DNA from: Methanobacteriota archaeon
GTDB lineage: Archaea; Thermoplasmatota; Poseidoniia; Poseidoniales; Thalassarchaeaceae
Length of the DNA: 37,639 nucleotides
Reading direction: 5' to 3'
Assembly (NCBI GenBank): GCA_002717835.1
Contig: PBBV01000011.1
Location: 12,199-49,837 of the forward strand
Positions within the stretch are counted from its first letter, which is position 1; each line of letters starts with the position of its first letter. This document shows positions 16,217-24,623 of this stretch, piece by piece. The notes below the pieces were generated by a model. The model saw only the letters and a program-made list of their open reading frames with translations, was not told the DNA's origin and ran no database searches. Position numbers and translations under genes: made by a program.

Positions 16217-19200
16217 ATGGAGACTGAGCAGGGGGGTCGCCTTGACCCAGTAGCACTTGAAAATGATCTCATCCAGTTATGGAACAATGAAAATACGTTC
16301 CAAACATCCATAGAAAACAGAAAAAATTCTGGAAAACCGTTCATATTTCTTGAAGGCCCCCCTACAGCAAATGGCAAACCTGGAATCCACCATGTCCTCT
16401 CTCGGCTGTACAAAGACATGGTCTGCAGGTGGAAGACAATGGAAGGGCGTATAGTCGAGAGGAAAGCAGGATGGGACACTCACGGGCTGCCCGTCGAAAT
16501 TGAAGTCCAGAAGCGATTGGACTTGATGTCAAATGAGGCTATCGAAGCGTATGGGATGGAGGCGTTCAATGAAGCGTGCAAGGAAAGTGTCTGGACATAT
16601 GAGCAGGCATGGCGTGAGATGACTGAACGAATGGGTTTCTGGGTTGACATGGACGATCCATATGTGACTCTGCATGACGATTACATTGAATCAGCGTGGT
16701 GGTCGCTAAAACAGATGCACGACAAAGGCTTATTGTTCAGAGGCCACAAAGTATTGCCATATTGCCCCCAGACAGGTACTTCTTACTCCAGCCATGAGGT
16801 GGCTTTGGGATACAAGGAAGTCTCAGAGCCAGCCGTCTTCGTAAAGTTTCAACTTGTGGATGAGAATGCATCCATACTAGCATGGACGACTACACCCTGG
16901 ACATTGCCCGGAAATGTCGGCCTTGCCGTCGGACCAGACGTGGATTACGTGCGTGTTAGAATCACAGAACCCCCCTCGGGCGTATGGGACGGTAGAGGAG
17001 GTGCAGAAGTGGGCGAAGAGATGATTCTTGCAAAGGATTTGATGAGTCACGTGCTCAGACACAAGGTAGAGGTCATATCCGAGATTAAGGGTTCTGATCT
17101 TGAAGGGAGGAAGTACATTTCTCCCTTCCCAGGGGCCATCGATGGAGACAACCATCCCGCTGCTTGGACAGTGGTGACTGCTGATTTTGTTACGACTACG
17201 GATGGAACCGGAATAGTGCATACGGCGGTTATGTACGGGGAGGATGACTACAATCTCGGAATGAAGGTGGGATTCCCCGCACAACACACTGTGGACATGA
17301 ATGGCCAATTCCTCGACGGAACCCACCCTGAACTTGATGGGAGATACGTCAAAGAATGTGATGACTCAATTATTGACCTCTTGCAACTATCTGGTAGGCT
17401 CTACAGAGAACACCAATATGTGCATGATTATCCTCATTGCTGGCGAACTGATCACCCGCTATTGTACTATGCAATGGACAGCTGGTTTGTCCGTATGACT
17501 GCCGTTAAAGACTCAATAATGCAACATAACGAGTCCGTTGAATGGGCTCCTCCTTCCACAGGAACAGGTAGGATGGGTGAATGGCTTTCCAATTTGAAGG
17601 ACTGGGCGATAAGCAGAGAGAGGTATTGGGGAACACCCATACCAGTCTGGATATGCAGTGAGTGTGGCCATGAGCACTGTGTTGGTAGCCGCAGTGAAAT
17701 GGAGGCAATGCTTGCTGAGGGGTCTAACATGCCGAAAGAGCTTCACAGGCCACATGTGGATGATGTAAAGCTTAGTTGCCCGTCCGGGGGTTGCTCGGGA
17801 GTGATGAACCGTGAGCCGTATGTAATGGATTGCTGGTTTGACTCAGGCTGTGCGTCATTTGCTCAATGGCATTATCCCTTCAAAAACCGGGATATATTCG
17901 AATCATCATTTCCGGTGGATTATATCTGTGAGGCAGTTGATCAAACTCGTGGTTGGTTCTACTCGCTACTTGCTGTAGGAACGACAGTCTTTGACAAACC
18001 AACGTATCGAAGTTGCCTGTCTCTCGGACACATACTCGACAAGCACGGAAAGAAAATGAGCAAATCAAGAGGAAATGTGGTTGACCCGTGGGACCACTTT
18101 AACTTGGAGGGCGCAGATGCGATTAGGTGGTACATGACAACTCAAAGTTCTCCATGGCAGCCTACAAACTTCGATCCCAATGGAGTAAGGGAGTCCTATG
18201 CGAGGATGTTCCTGACCCTATGGAACGTTTTCAGATTCCACGCAGACTATGCTGCGCTAGACTCATTCGATCAAGCCGGCGAATTTGATGCTCCTGATGT
18301 GGAGTACAGACCCTCAATCGATCGATGGATCCTTTCTCAAGTTAGCAACATGGCTGAAAAGGTAGACTCTTTCTTCAGAGTATGGGATTTCCATAAGGCT
18401 GGGAGAGAAATCGAACGATTCGTCGTTGACGACCTGTCGAATTGGTACGTCAGGAGATCAAGACGACGACTTTGGGACGAGGCCGAGAGTGCTGACAAGG
18501 CAGCATGCCACCATACCCTGCGAGAAGTCCTTCTAATCACATGTAGAATAATGGCGCCTGTAGCACCATTCATGCCAGATAGGATACACAGGGACTTGAC
18601 AGGAGCATCAGTTCACCTCGCGGACTGGCCTTGTGGTTCCGAGACCATGGACAGCACTTTACCGCCTCGAGATAAAAGATTAGAGTCCCGCATGGCTCTC
18701 GCCAGAAACCTGGCTGAGGCCGGCCGAAGAATCAGAGTCGAATCGTCTCGAAGACAAAGGCTCCCATGCAGGAAGGGCTGGATTGTGGGCGATACGGATG
18801 TAGGGGATTTGAAAGACATACTCTCGGAAGAACTCAATGTCGAATCATTGGAAAATGAAGATGATTTAGAAAGATTCCAAAAGATAGAACTCAAACCCAA
18901 CAGGAAAAGCCTTGGTAGGAAATGCACATCAGACTTACCCGCTGTTCTGAATGAGCTCTCGGAAGTGGACCCAGATTCATTCCTGTTAGAAATACAGGCG
19001 GGAATAGCACATCTGGCGGGATATCCAATAAACATCGAAGATGTGGAAATCAGAAGGGTCGAGAAAGAGGGCTTTGCAGCCATGACAGTGGAAAGCGGAG
19101 GCAAGAATGTAACCCTCGTTCTAGACTTGTCTCTGGATGATGCATTGCTATCGAAAGGACTAGCAAGAGACATAATTCGAAGAGTCCAAGCAAGGAGAAA

Positions 19201-19411
19201 AGAACTCAATCTTAGGATTGAGGCTTCCATTTCTCTTGAAATATCACTTTCTGATGGATCTCACGATTTGGCAGAAGATGATTGGAATCACATACTTTCT
19301 GAAACAAGGTCGATATCGGGTCGCAGGGCTGATAATGATAGTATCATGGAATCGTCTTTTGAGTTGGATGGATCGGTGGTCGGATTTACAGTCATTCCAT
19401 CCGAGGATTGA
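16217..19411 (+). CDS. ileS: Isoleucyl-tRNA synthetase (eukaryote-like/type 2)
   Basis: Charges tRNA(Ile). I use the ATG at 16217 with GGAG upstream instead of the ORF-track TTG (16196), giving 1064 residues. Order of blocks: GPPTANGKPGIHHVLSRLYK (the HIGH-equivalent), GWDTHGLPVEIEVQK, the CP1 editing domain with TTTPWTLPGNVGLAV, a metal-binding-like Cys/His segment (CSECGHEHC), WFDSGCASFAQWHYP, DQTRGWFYSLLA, and KHGKKMSKSRGNVVDPW (KMSKS). The anticodon-binding domain and a long C-terminal region follow. The PGIHH form of HIGH and the overall layout are those of the type 2 enzymes found in archaea, eukaryotes and some bacteria, which are usually insensitive to mupirocin. The caiB-like gene follows 25 bases downstream. 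Confidence 0.96.
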   Translation: METEQGGRLDPVALENDLIQLWNNENTFQTSIENRKNSGKPFIFLEGPPTANGKPGIHHVLSRLYKDMVCRWKTMEGRIVERKAGWDTHGLPVEIEVQKRLDLMSNEAIEAYGMEAFNEACKESVWTYEQAWREMTERMGFWVDMDDPYVTLHDDYIESAWWSLKQMHDKGLLFRGHKVLPYCPQTGTSYSSHEVALGYKEVSEPAVFVKFQLVDENASILAWTTTPWTLPGNVGLAVGPDVDYVRVRITEPPSGVWDGRGGAEVGEEMILAKDLMSHVLRHKVEVISEIKGSDLEGRKYISPFPGAIDGDNHPAAWTVVTADFVTTTDGTGIVHTAVMYGEDDYNLGMKVGFPAQHTVDMNGQFLDGTHPELDGRYVKECDDSIIDLLQLSGRLYREHQYVHDYPHCWRTDHPLLYYAMDSWFVRMTAVKDSIMQHNESVEWAPPSTGTGRMGEWLSNLKDWAISRERYWGTPIPVWICSECGHEHCVGSRSEMEAMLAEGSNMPKELHRPHVDDVKLSCPSGGCSGVMNREPYVMDCWFDSGCASFAQWHYPFKNRDIFESSFPVDYICEAVDQTRGWFYSLLAVGTTVFDKPTYRSCLSLGHILDKHGKKMSKSRGNVVDPWDHFNLEGADAIRWYMTTQSSPWQPTNFDPNGVRESYARMFLTLWNVFRFHADYAALDSFDQAGEFDAPDVEYRPSIDRWILSQVSNMAEKVDSFFRVWDFHKAGREIERFVVDDLSNWYVRRSRRRLWDEAESADKAACHHTLREVLLITCRIMAPVAPFMPDRIHRDLTGASVHLADWPCGSETMDSTLPPRDKRLESRMALARNLAEAGRRIRVESSRRQRLPCRKGWIVGDTDVGDLKDILSEELNVESLENEDDLERFQKIELKPNRKSLGRKCTSDLPAVLNELSEVDPDSFLLEIQAGIAHLAGYPINIEDVEIRRVEKEGFAAMTVESGGKNVTLVLDLSLDDALLSKGLARDIIRRVQARRKELNLRIEASISLEISLSDGSHDLAEDDWNHILSETRSISGRRADNDSIMESSFELDGSVVGFTVIPSED

Positions 19412-19436
19412 ACCGCCTTAGCGCTTCCCAAGCGAT

Positions 19437-20519
19437 ATGAAGAAAGTGCTTGAGGGCGTGAAGATACTTGACCTGTCAAGGGTTCTCGCAGGGCCGTACG
19501 CTGCACAAAACCTCGCGGATTTGGGGGCCGATGTACTCAAAATTGAGGCACCTTGGGGTGATGATACAAGAGGGTGGGGCCCTCCTTTCACGACTGGTTT
19601 TGATGGAAATGATGTTGCTGCATACTTCCTTTCGTGCAACCGCGGAAAGACGATAATTAGAATGAACCTCAAACAAGATGGCGGAAAACTCCGAAAATTA
19701 GTCGAGCAAGCGGATGTGGTCTTGGAAAACTTCCGCCCCGGAACCTTCGAAAGAATGGTGGGGGATGTTCCTAATGACACAATATTGTGCTCAATATCTG
19801 GATACGGCGCTACTGGCCCAAGATCTTCTGAACCAGGATATGATCTCTCACTGCAAGCAAGATCGGGCATCATGTCCATTACCGGGGAGGAAGGGCGTCC
19901 ACCCGTCAAAGTCGGTGTAGCTTGGATTGACGTCATAACAGGCCTTCATGCCACATCTGCAATACTGGCTGCTCTCTTCCACAGAGAAAGGACAGGAAAG
20001 AGTCAACGCATAGATATCAGCCTATGGGATTGTGCTATTTCCGCACTCGTAAACCAAGCTCAGAACAAGCTTGCATCGGGAAAGGAACCACAATCAATGG
20101 GAAGCGCTCACCCTAATTTGGTGCCATATCGTGCCTTTGAAGCATCAGATGGGTGGTTCGTATTGGCTGTAGGAAGTGATGCACAATGGCAACAGCTCGT
20201 TGAGATCCTCAAGATTGATTGTCAGGATTCATGGTCAGAAAATTCAGGAAGGGTGAAAGACAGAATAAGAATTGAGGAAACACTGTCCAAGATATTCAAA
20301 AATGACACAAGAAAGTATTGGGAGGATTTTTTGGTGGGGATACCCTGTGCACCAGTAAACACAATCGGCCAAGCATTGGGTGATATCCAATCTGTCGAAA
20401 GAGGCGTAATATGGAGTGTGGACGGCGTACAGACTCTTGCTAATCCGCTGAGAGGGATGTCTCTAACTCCTGCAACGCCAAGCAATCCCTCTGAAACTTC
20501 TTTTGACCTAAATATGTAA
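19437..20519 (+). CDS. CaiB/BaiF family (class III) CoA-transferase
   Basis: Class III CoA-transferase or the related acyl-CoA racemase, moving CoA between acids or epimerising an acyl-CoA. The N-terminus, VKILDLSRVLAGPYAAQNLADLG followed by DVLKIEAPWGDDTRGW, is the family hallmark. SEPGYDLSLQARSG holds the Asp that forms the covalent acyl intermediate. VGVAWIDVITGLHATSAIL and QRIDISLWD are further family blocks. The substrate cannot be read. At 360 residues it is close to the usual 380-430. It is probably co-transcribed with ileS, though no shared role is obvious. An acyl-CoA dehydrogenase occurs 12 kb away, so it may belong to acid catabolism. Confidence 0.92.
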   Translation: MKKVLEGVKILDLSRVLAGPYAAQNLADLGADVLKIEAPWGDDTRGWGPPFTTGFDGNDVAAYFLSCNRGKTIIRMNLKQDGGKLRKLVEQADVVLENFRPGTFERMVGDVPNDTILCSISGYGATGPRSSEPGYDLSLQARSGIMSITGEEGRPPVKVGVAWIDVITGLHATSAILAALFHRERTGKSQRIDISLWDCAISALVNQAQNKLASGKEPQSMGSAHPNLVPYRAFEASDGWFVLAVGSDAQWQQLVEILKIDCQDSWSENSGRVKDRIRIEETLSKIFKNDTRKYWEDFLVGIPCAPVNTIGQALGDIQSVERGVIWSVDGVQTLANPLRGMSLTPATPSNPSETSFDLNM

Positions 20520-20545
20520 TACAAACCAACAGAAATATCTGGCTA

Positions 20546-20758
20546 TCAATCAAATTTCGGAATATTTTTTATGAGGATTTCAAGTAGTCTGAAGATGAGA
20601 GGAATTACGAGGTACCAGACGATCATGAAGGAGATACCAATGTATGTCGAAAATGAAGAATCACCTCCGATTATTTCATTCATTAGGATAATAGATATAA
20701 CAATTGCAAAGATTGCAAAATCAAATAGTGAGAAAACAATTCCAAGCGCCTTAGCCAT
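20546..20758 (-). CDS. Small two-span membrane protein
   Basis: About 70 residues from the ATG at 20758 (the ORF track extends eight residues upstream). Two strongly hydrophobic spans, GIVFSLFDFAIFAIVISIILM and IGISFMIVWYLVIPLIFRLLEIL, enclose a short polar loop. No family recognised. GAGAGGGG lies upstream of the chosen ATG. It is convergent with the caiB-like gene and divergent from the methyltransferase gene; a GGATATACT element about 40 bases upstream may be its TATA box. Confidence 0.6.
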   Translation of the reverse strand: MAKALGIVFSLFDFAIFAIVISIILMNEIIGGDSSFSTYIGISFMIVWYLVIPLIFRLLEILIKNIPKFD

Positions 20759-20804
20759 TGAATCAACCCCTCTCCGAATCAACGAGCAATCCTAAGTATA
20801 TCCT

Positions 20805-21473
20805 ATGCAATCTATGTTAGTAACCCATGATATAGTTGCTAGTGCACCCATCGGCATGTCTAGTACACCTGCTGTGGATCTGTTCAGCAAGTGGGCCTTA
20901 GATAACCGTGATGAGGGAATGGAGACAGGACATTCATCGAGTGTGAATGCAATGATATCTGCGGTCTTGGACCGTCTCCCTTCTGAGTTTACCGCTCTAG
21001 ACTTAGGGTGCGGGAATGGATGGGCTGTTCGCAGACTAAAATTAGTGCCAAACTGTGTATTTTCATCAGGTGTAGACGGTTCTGAGGTGATGATAAAAAA
21101 GGCCAGATCAATAGACCCAGATGGCGAATATTTTCATGGAATGCTTCCTCAGTGGTCTCCGAATAGTCCATCAGATCTGGTTCTGAGTATGGAATTCTTG
21201 TACTACCTAGAAGACCCAATATCTTTTCTCAGGACTTTACACGGAGAATGGGTGATGCCCGGAGGATCTGTTGCATTAGGGATTGATCATTACCTGGAAA
21301 ATGAATCAAGCCTTAATTGGTCTGAATCCCTGGATGTGCATATGACTACCCTGTCAGCGGAGGAATGGGTACAAGGGCTCCGAATGGCTGGTTTCAAAAA
21401 AGTCGAGAGCTTCTTCACAGGTGCCAAAGAAGGTTGGAATGGCACACTGGTGTTGATCGGCACAAAACTCTAG
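20805..21473 (+). CDS. SAM-dependent class I methyltransferase
   Basis: A Rossmann-fold methylase. LDLGCGNGWAVRRLK is motif I for SAM binding, GVDGSEVMIKKA contains the acidic residue contacting the ribose, and DLVLSMEFLYYLEDP is the motif IV region. The C-terminal part, LSAEEWVQGLRMAGF, is a common methyltransferase ending. The substrate (small molecule, lipid or protein) cannot be read. Starts at 20805, 20814 and 20856 are all possible, and the conserved part begins only after the last. It is convergent with a small gene whose stop is six bases after its own. Confidence 0.82.
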   Translation: MQSMLVTHDIVASAPIGMSSTPAVDLFSKWALDNRDEGMETGHSSSVNAMISAVLDRLPSEFTALDLGCGNGWAVRRLKLVPNCVFSSGVDGSEVMIKKARSIDPDGEYFHGMLPQWSPNSPSDLVLSMEFLYYLEDPISFLRTLHGEWVMPGGSVALGIDHYLENESSLNWSESLDVHMTTLSAEEWVQGLRMAGFKKVESFFTGAKEGWNGTLVLIGTKL

Positions 21474-21478
21474 ACGAA

Positions 21479-21670
21479 TCACTCGGGACTGAATTTAGAG
21501 TCAAGGATAGCGAGAATTGAGTTTGTATCATCTATTATATCGAAAAGAGAGTTATCCTTAGTGTAGATTAGTAATTTCTTGCCATCGTCACTTGCTTGAT
21601 ATGCGCATATGGCGTCCATTCTTATTCGTGTTATACCGCCTTCAGTTGTAGCCTTGATCCACTTTGACAT
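21479..21670 (-). CDS. Small soluble protein of unknown function
   Basis: 63 residues, MSKWIKATTEGGITRIRMDAI at the start, with alternating hydrophobic and polar residues typical of a small beta-rich domain, ending in a helix-like DDTNSILAILDSKF. Not recognised. Evidence that it is a gene: ATTATATTC, a good TATA element, is centred about 26 bases upstream of the ATG, the spacing of a leaderless archaeal transcript, and the ORF abuts the methyltransferase stop without overlap. Confidence 0.6.
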   Translation of the reverse strand: MSKWIKATTEGGITRIRMDAICAYQASDDGKKLLIYTKDNSLFDIIDDTNSILAILDSKFSPE

Positions 21671-21691
21671 TAATTCGGGCGCGTTCGGTAG

Positions 21692-21700
21692 CGAATATAA
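21692..21700 (-). promoter_or_regulatory. TATA box of the 63-residue gene
   Basis: ATTATATTC on the minus strand, centred 26 bases from the ATG at 21670, consistent with a leaderless message. Confidence 0.5.
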
Positions 21701-21736
21701 TCCCTATCCAACTGTGTCCTGAATAATGTTGTAGCA

Positions 21737-21743
21737 TATAAAA
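21737..21743 (+). promoter_or_regulatory. TATA box of the LURP-one-like gene
   Basis: TATAAAA, which would give a leader of about 45 bases. A GGAGG ribosome binding site (21800-21804) follows, seven bases before the ATG at 21812. Confidence 0.5.
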
Positions 21744-21811
21744 TCATAAATCTTAATTTTACAGACGCGTTGCTCAAATTCACTTATCAGTGATGAGATG
21801 GAGGCAAAGAT

Positions 21812-22411
21812 ATGGCAGAATTGTTTGAGGCTGATGGATATATGGTTCGGCAGAAGGTCATGAAAATCCTTGGGGAGGAGTTTCACATCTATTCCGACGA
21901 ATCTATGCAGAGCATGATCGGATATTCAAAGATGGCCGCATTGAAGCTTAAAGAGGACATTAGGTTGTACTCCGATGAATCTAAGTCGACAGAGCTTTTG
22001 ATAATAAAACAACAAGGAATCTTGGATTTCACCGGGGGCTTCACTGTAGTCGATGGACAGACAGGAGAATCCCTGGGAACATTGAAACGAAAAGGCATGA
22101 GATCCATTTTCAGTGACTCTTGGGTACTCACTGATGATAATAAAAATGTGATTGGATCGCTGGGGGAGGAAAGTAGAGGGTTGGCTTTGATTCGTCGCTT
22201 TATTCCGTATCTAACCATATTATTCCCTCAACAATTCCTCTTGAGGGTAAATGGGGCAAAAGGAGCTGTAAAATATACGCAAAAGATGAATCCGTTTGTG
22301 CACAAATTGTCGGTGGATGGAGTCAAATCCTCGGGTGTAGATCCGAGGATTGCTGCAGCTGCAGCAATTTTATTGATAGCTATTGAAGGAAAGCAAAGCC
22401 AAGTAAGTTGA
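21812..22411 (+). CDS. LURP-one-related / tubby-C-like domain protein
   Basis: 199 residues resembling the LURP-one/scramblase-type beta-barrel fold. It opens with MVRQKVMKILGEEFHIYSDE and has a second similar unit, KLKEDIRLYSDES, both typical of this group. Blocks such as GILDFTGGFTVVDGQTGESLG and GMRSIFSDSWVLTD follow the pattern of paired strands ending in a turn. The barrel normally encloses a hydrophobic C-terminal helix; AAAAAILLIAIEG at the C-terminus fits that. The biochemical role of prokaryotic members is unclear, with membrane or lipid association suspected. It has a clear ribosome binding site and TATA box. Confidence 0.75.
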   Translation: MAELFEADGYMVRQKVMKILGEEFHIYSDESMQSMIGYSKMAALKLKEDIRLYSDESKSTELLIIKQQGILDFTGGFTVVDGQTGESLGTLKRKGMRSIFSDSWVLTDDNKNVIGSLGEESRGLALIRRFIPYLTILFPQQFLLRVNGAKGAVKYTQKMNPFVHKLSVDGVKSSGVDPRIAAAAAILLIAIEGKQSQVS

Positions 22412-22421
22412 TTACAAATAT

Positions 22422-23747
22422 TCAATCCCTGAAATCAGCTTTCTTTTTGCCTTTTCGACGACCCCCATTCCCCTTTCGCCGTCTGTTTTTGGGCTTATCC
22501 CCGCCTCTATTCGACTCCTTGTGGTGATTGCTCTTACGGGATCTTCTAGACCTCTTGCTGTTGTTTCGAGAGTGGCGTTTTCGCTTCCCCTCTGACTTTT
22601 CAGGGGGGACCAATACAAACTCCCTCTCGTCCAGGATTTCGGGCTCCGGATTTGTGATTTCGCACCTTATTCCCACTTGGCTCTGTATCCTTCGATACTG
22701 CCTATTCTGAGATCTTTGCACAAGAGAAACAACTGTTCCGGTGGACCCTGCACGGGCGGTTCTCCCACTTCGGTGCTTGTACGCCTTTCCATTTTCAGGA
22801 GGATCGTAGTGAATAACACACCCTACATCATCTACATCAATACCTCTTGATGCTACATCGGTGGCTATCAGAACCCTTGCACGACCCGTACTGAATTTTC
22901 TCATTGACCTATCTCTCTGGTTCTGATTCATACCGCCGTGCAGGATAGTATTCGACGAACCCAATTCATCCATCTGTTTACCCAGTCTGTTAACCCCCGC
23001 TCTCGTTTTACAGAATATTATGCTCCTACCACATTTTTCGGTAATATACGCTGATAAGTCTGCTTTGCCTCTGGATTCAACCTTCCAGAATATATGTTGC
23101 ATGCTATCCATGCTAACTTCCTCAGGCCCAATGCCGATTATCGCAGGATTGTCTTGGTATGAATCTACTATCTCACCGACATCATCGTCCAAGGTTGCAC
23201 TGAACAGAATTGTCTGGCGGTTCGGGCTGCACTCGTCAAGTATGGCACATACAGGATCCATGAACCCCATGTCTGCCATCCTATCAGCTTCATCGAGAAC
23301 AACAATTTCAACATCATCAAGACGCAAAGCACCCCTGTCGAGTAAATCAATCAGTCTGCCCGGACAGGCTACCAATATCTCCACGCCTCTATCCAATTTT
23401 CGCAACTGGCCCTTGTAAGGAGTCCCCCCGTATACGGATAATACGTCTAGTCCCGCTGAACGAGCAAGCGGGTGTAGAACGTTACGAATCTGTTCTGCAA
23501 GCTCTCTTGTAGGCGTAAGAATTAGCGACGTCGGCCTCTTAGACTCTGCTTTGGAGGTCCTCGATATCAATGGCAGTCCGAATGCAAGAGTTTTCCCAGA
23601 TCCAGTTGGGGCCCTACAGCAGATATCCCTTCCCAGCATCGCATCAGGTATGGCTTCGCATTGTACCTCAAATGGCTCTGTAAAACCCTCCTCCTCTAGA
23701 GCAATGACCAAACTAGGTTCGATCCCTAAATCTGAAAATCGAACCAA
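22422..23747 (-). CDS. DEAD-box RNA helicase with basic C-terminal tail
   Basis: ATP-dependent RNA-remodelling helicase of 441 residues. Motifs in order: FEVQCEAIP (Q motif), APTGSGKT (I), PTRELAEQI (Ia), VLDEADRM (II), LFSATL (III), SIIFCKTRAGV (IV region), TDVASRGIDVDDV (V) and HRSGRTARAG (VI), all intact. After about residue 375 comes a tail of some 65 residues very rich in Lys, Arg, Asn and Gly, typical of non-specific RNA-binding tails that anchor such helicases to ribosomal or structured RNA. It starts at TTG (23747), with a TATA-like element about 38 bases upstream. Likely roles are ribosome assembly or cold-stress RNA unwinding, by family only. Confidence 0.93.
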   Translation of the reverse strand: MVRFSDLGIEPSLVIALEEEGFTEPFEVQCEAIPDAMLGRDICCRAPTGSGKTLAFGLPLISRTSKAESKRPTSLILTPTRELAEQIRNVLHPLARSAGLDVLSVYGGTPYKGQLRKLDRGVEILVACPGRLIDLLDRGALRLDDVEIVVLDEADRMADMGFMDPVCAILDECSPNRQTILFSATLDDDVGEIVDSYQDNPAIIGIGPEEVSMDSMQHIFWKVESRGKADLSAYITEKCGRSIIFCKTRAGVNRLGKQMDELGSSNTILHGGMNQNQRDRSMRKFSTGRARVLIATDVASRGIDVDDVGCVIHYDPPENGKAYKHRSGRTARAGSTGTVVSLVQRSQNRQYRRIQSQVGIRCEITNPEPEILDEREFVLVPPEKSEGKRKRHSRNNSKRSRRSRKSNHHKESNRGGDKPKNRRRKGNGGRRKGKKKADFRD

Positions 23748-23780
23748 GATATGCCTCTGTCTCTCCCGAAACCCTATCCT

Positions 23781-23790
23781 ATTTAGTATA
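23781..23790 (-). promoter_or_regulatory. TATA-like element of the DEAD-box gene
   Basis: On the minus strand TATACTAAAT, centred about 38 bases before the TTG start at 23747, giving a short leader that includes an AGAGGC possible ribosome binding site. Confidence 0.4.
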
Positions 23791-23836
23791 GGAGTAGGAA
23801 AAAAAAGAATGCTTGCTCATCAAAGCCAGTCAACCG

Positions 23837-24562
23837 TCAAGCCAGCCCCTCAAAGATGTAGTAAAATCCACAGGCCATGATTCCCACCATTACCCCTCTC
23901 TGAATTAAATGTGATTTTAGAGATTCAAGCCATTTTTTCCCTATTCGAGCACCTAACACTGCCGATACCACTAGAATGAAGCAAATTTGCGCATGAGCCA
24001 TCAAGTCCTCGCTTCGATATGCTAGGTAAACAGGCAATCTTGACAAATCCACACAAAGTGCAAGGATACTCGCAGTCGCTGCATACTCCATTTTGTTGGG
24101 TAACCGTCGAGTTAGGAACATCGCTCTGAGTGCACCCTGGTGACCTGATAGGCCCCCCATGAATCCAGAACCTAAGCCACCTACTCTGTCATTCGCTTCC
24201 GGTATTCTGTATCCTGTCCACTTTTCTGAGAGCGTGAGTAGTGGGAGAATTACCAGAAAAGATCCAATCATTACCAGCAAAGGGTCCTGTGAAAATTGAT
24301 TCTGTAATCCCGCACCCGCCACGGCTCCAAAGACCAGCCATATGCCGTATCGTTTGAAGGCCGAGAAATCTATCCATCCCCACATGCTCCAGCATTTTGC
24401 AGCATTGTGTGCGCCGTGTACAACAGCCACAATGGCTATTGCTTCATGAGGCGGCATAAACGCTAATACCAGCGGAGTCAGCATGGTGGATAGCCCAAAA
24501 CCAGCAGGAACAGTGAGTAAAGCTGCGATGAAGGCACCTGTTGTGAGAACGATTAATTCCAT
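23837..24562 (-). CDS. TSUP (TauE/SafE-type) membrane transporter
   Basis: 241 residues with about seven or eight hydrophobic spans. The N-terminal TTGAFIAALLTVPAGFGLST and the second-half repeat VGGLGSGFMGGLSGHQGALRA are the duplicated glycine-rich signatures of the sulfite exporter TauE/SafE family. Members carry sulfite, sulfoacetate, thiosulfate or other organic anions; the substrate here cannot be told. The start ATG follows a GAGG run. It is transcribed toward the DEAD-box gene with about 90 bases between, and no pathway gene for sulfonates lies nearby. Confidence 0.87.
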   Translation of the reverse strand: MELIVLTTGAFIAALLTVPAGFGLSTMLTPLVLAFMPPHEAIAIVAVVHGAHNAAKCWSMWGWIDFSAFKRYGIWLVFGAVAGAGLQNQFSQDPLLVMIGSFLVILPLLTLSEKWTGYRIPEANDRVGGLGSGFMGGLSGHQGALRAMFLTRRLPNKMEYAATASILALCVDLSRLPVYLAYRSEDLMAHAQICFILVVSAVLGARIGKKWLESLKSHLIQRGVMVGIMACGFYYIFEGLA

Positions 24563-24623
24563 TGTCCTCTACCTGCTTGCGTATTAGACACATCCACTTC
24601 AATCGTTCCTGTAACTATTCAAG

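Noticed and set aside
18613-19230. 205-residue minus-strand ORF inside ileS
   Set aside because: Low-complexity Ser-rich shadow of the ileS C-terminal region, with no ribosome binding site or family signal.
16217-19411. Unusual HIGH motif (PGIHH) in IleS
   Set aside because: This form is known in type 2 isoleucyl-tRNA synthetases, so it is not an anomaly.
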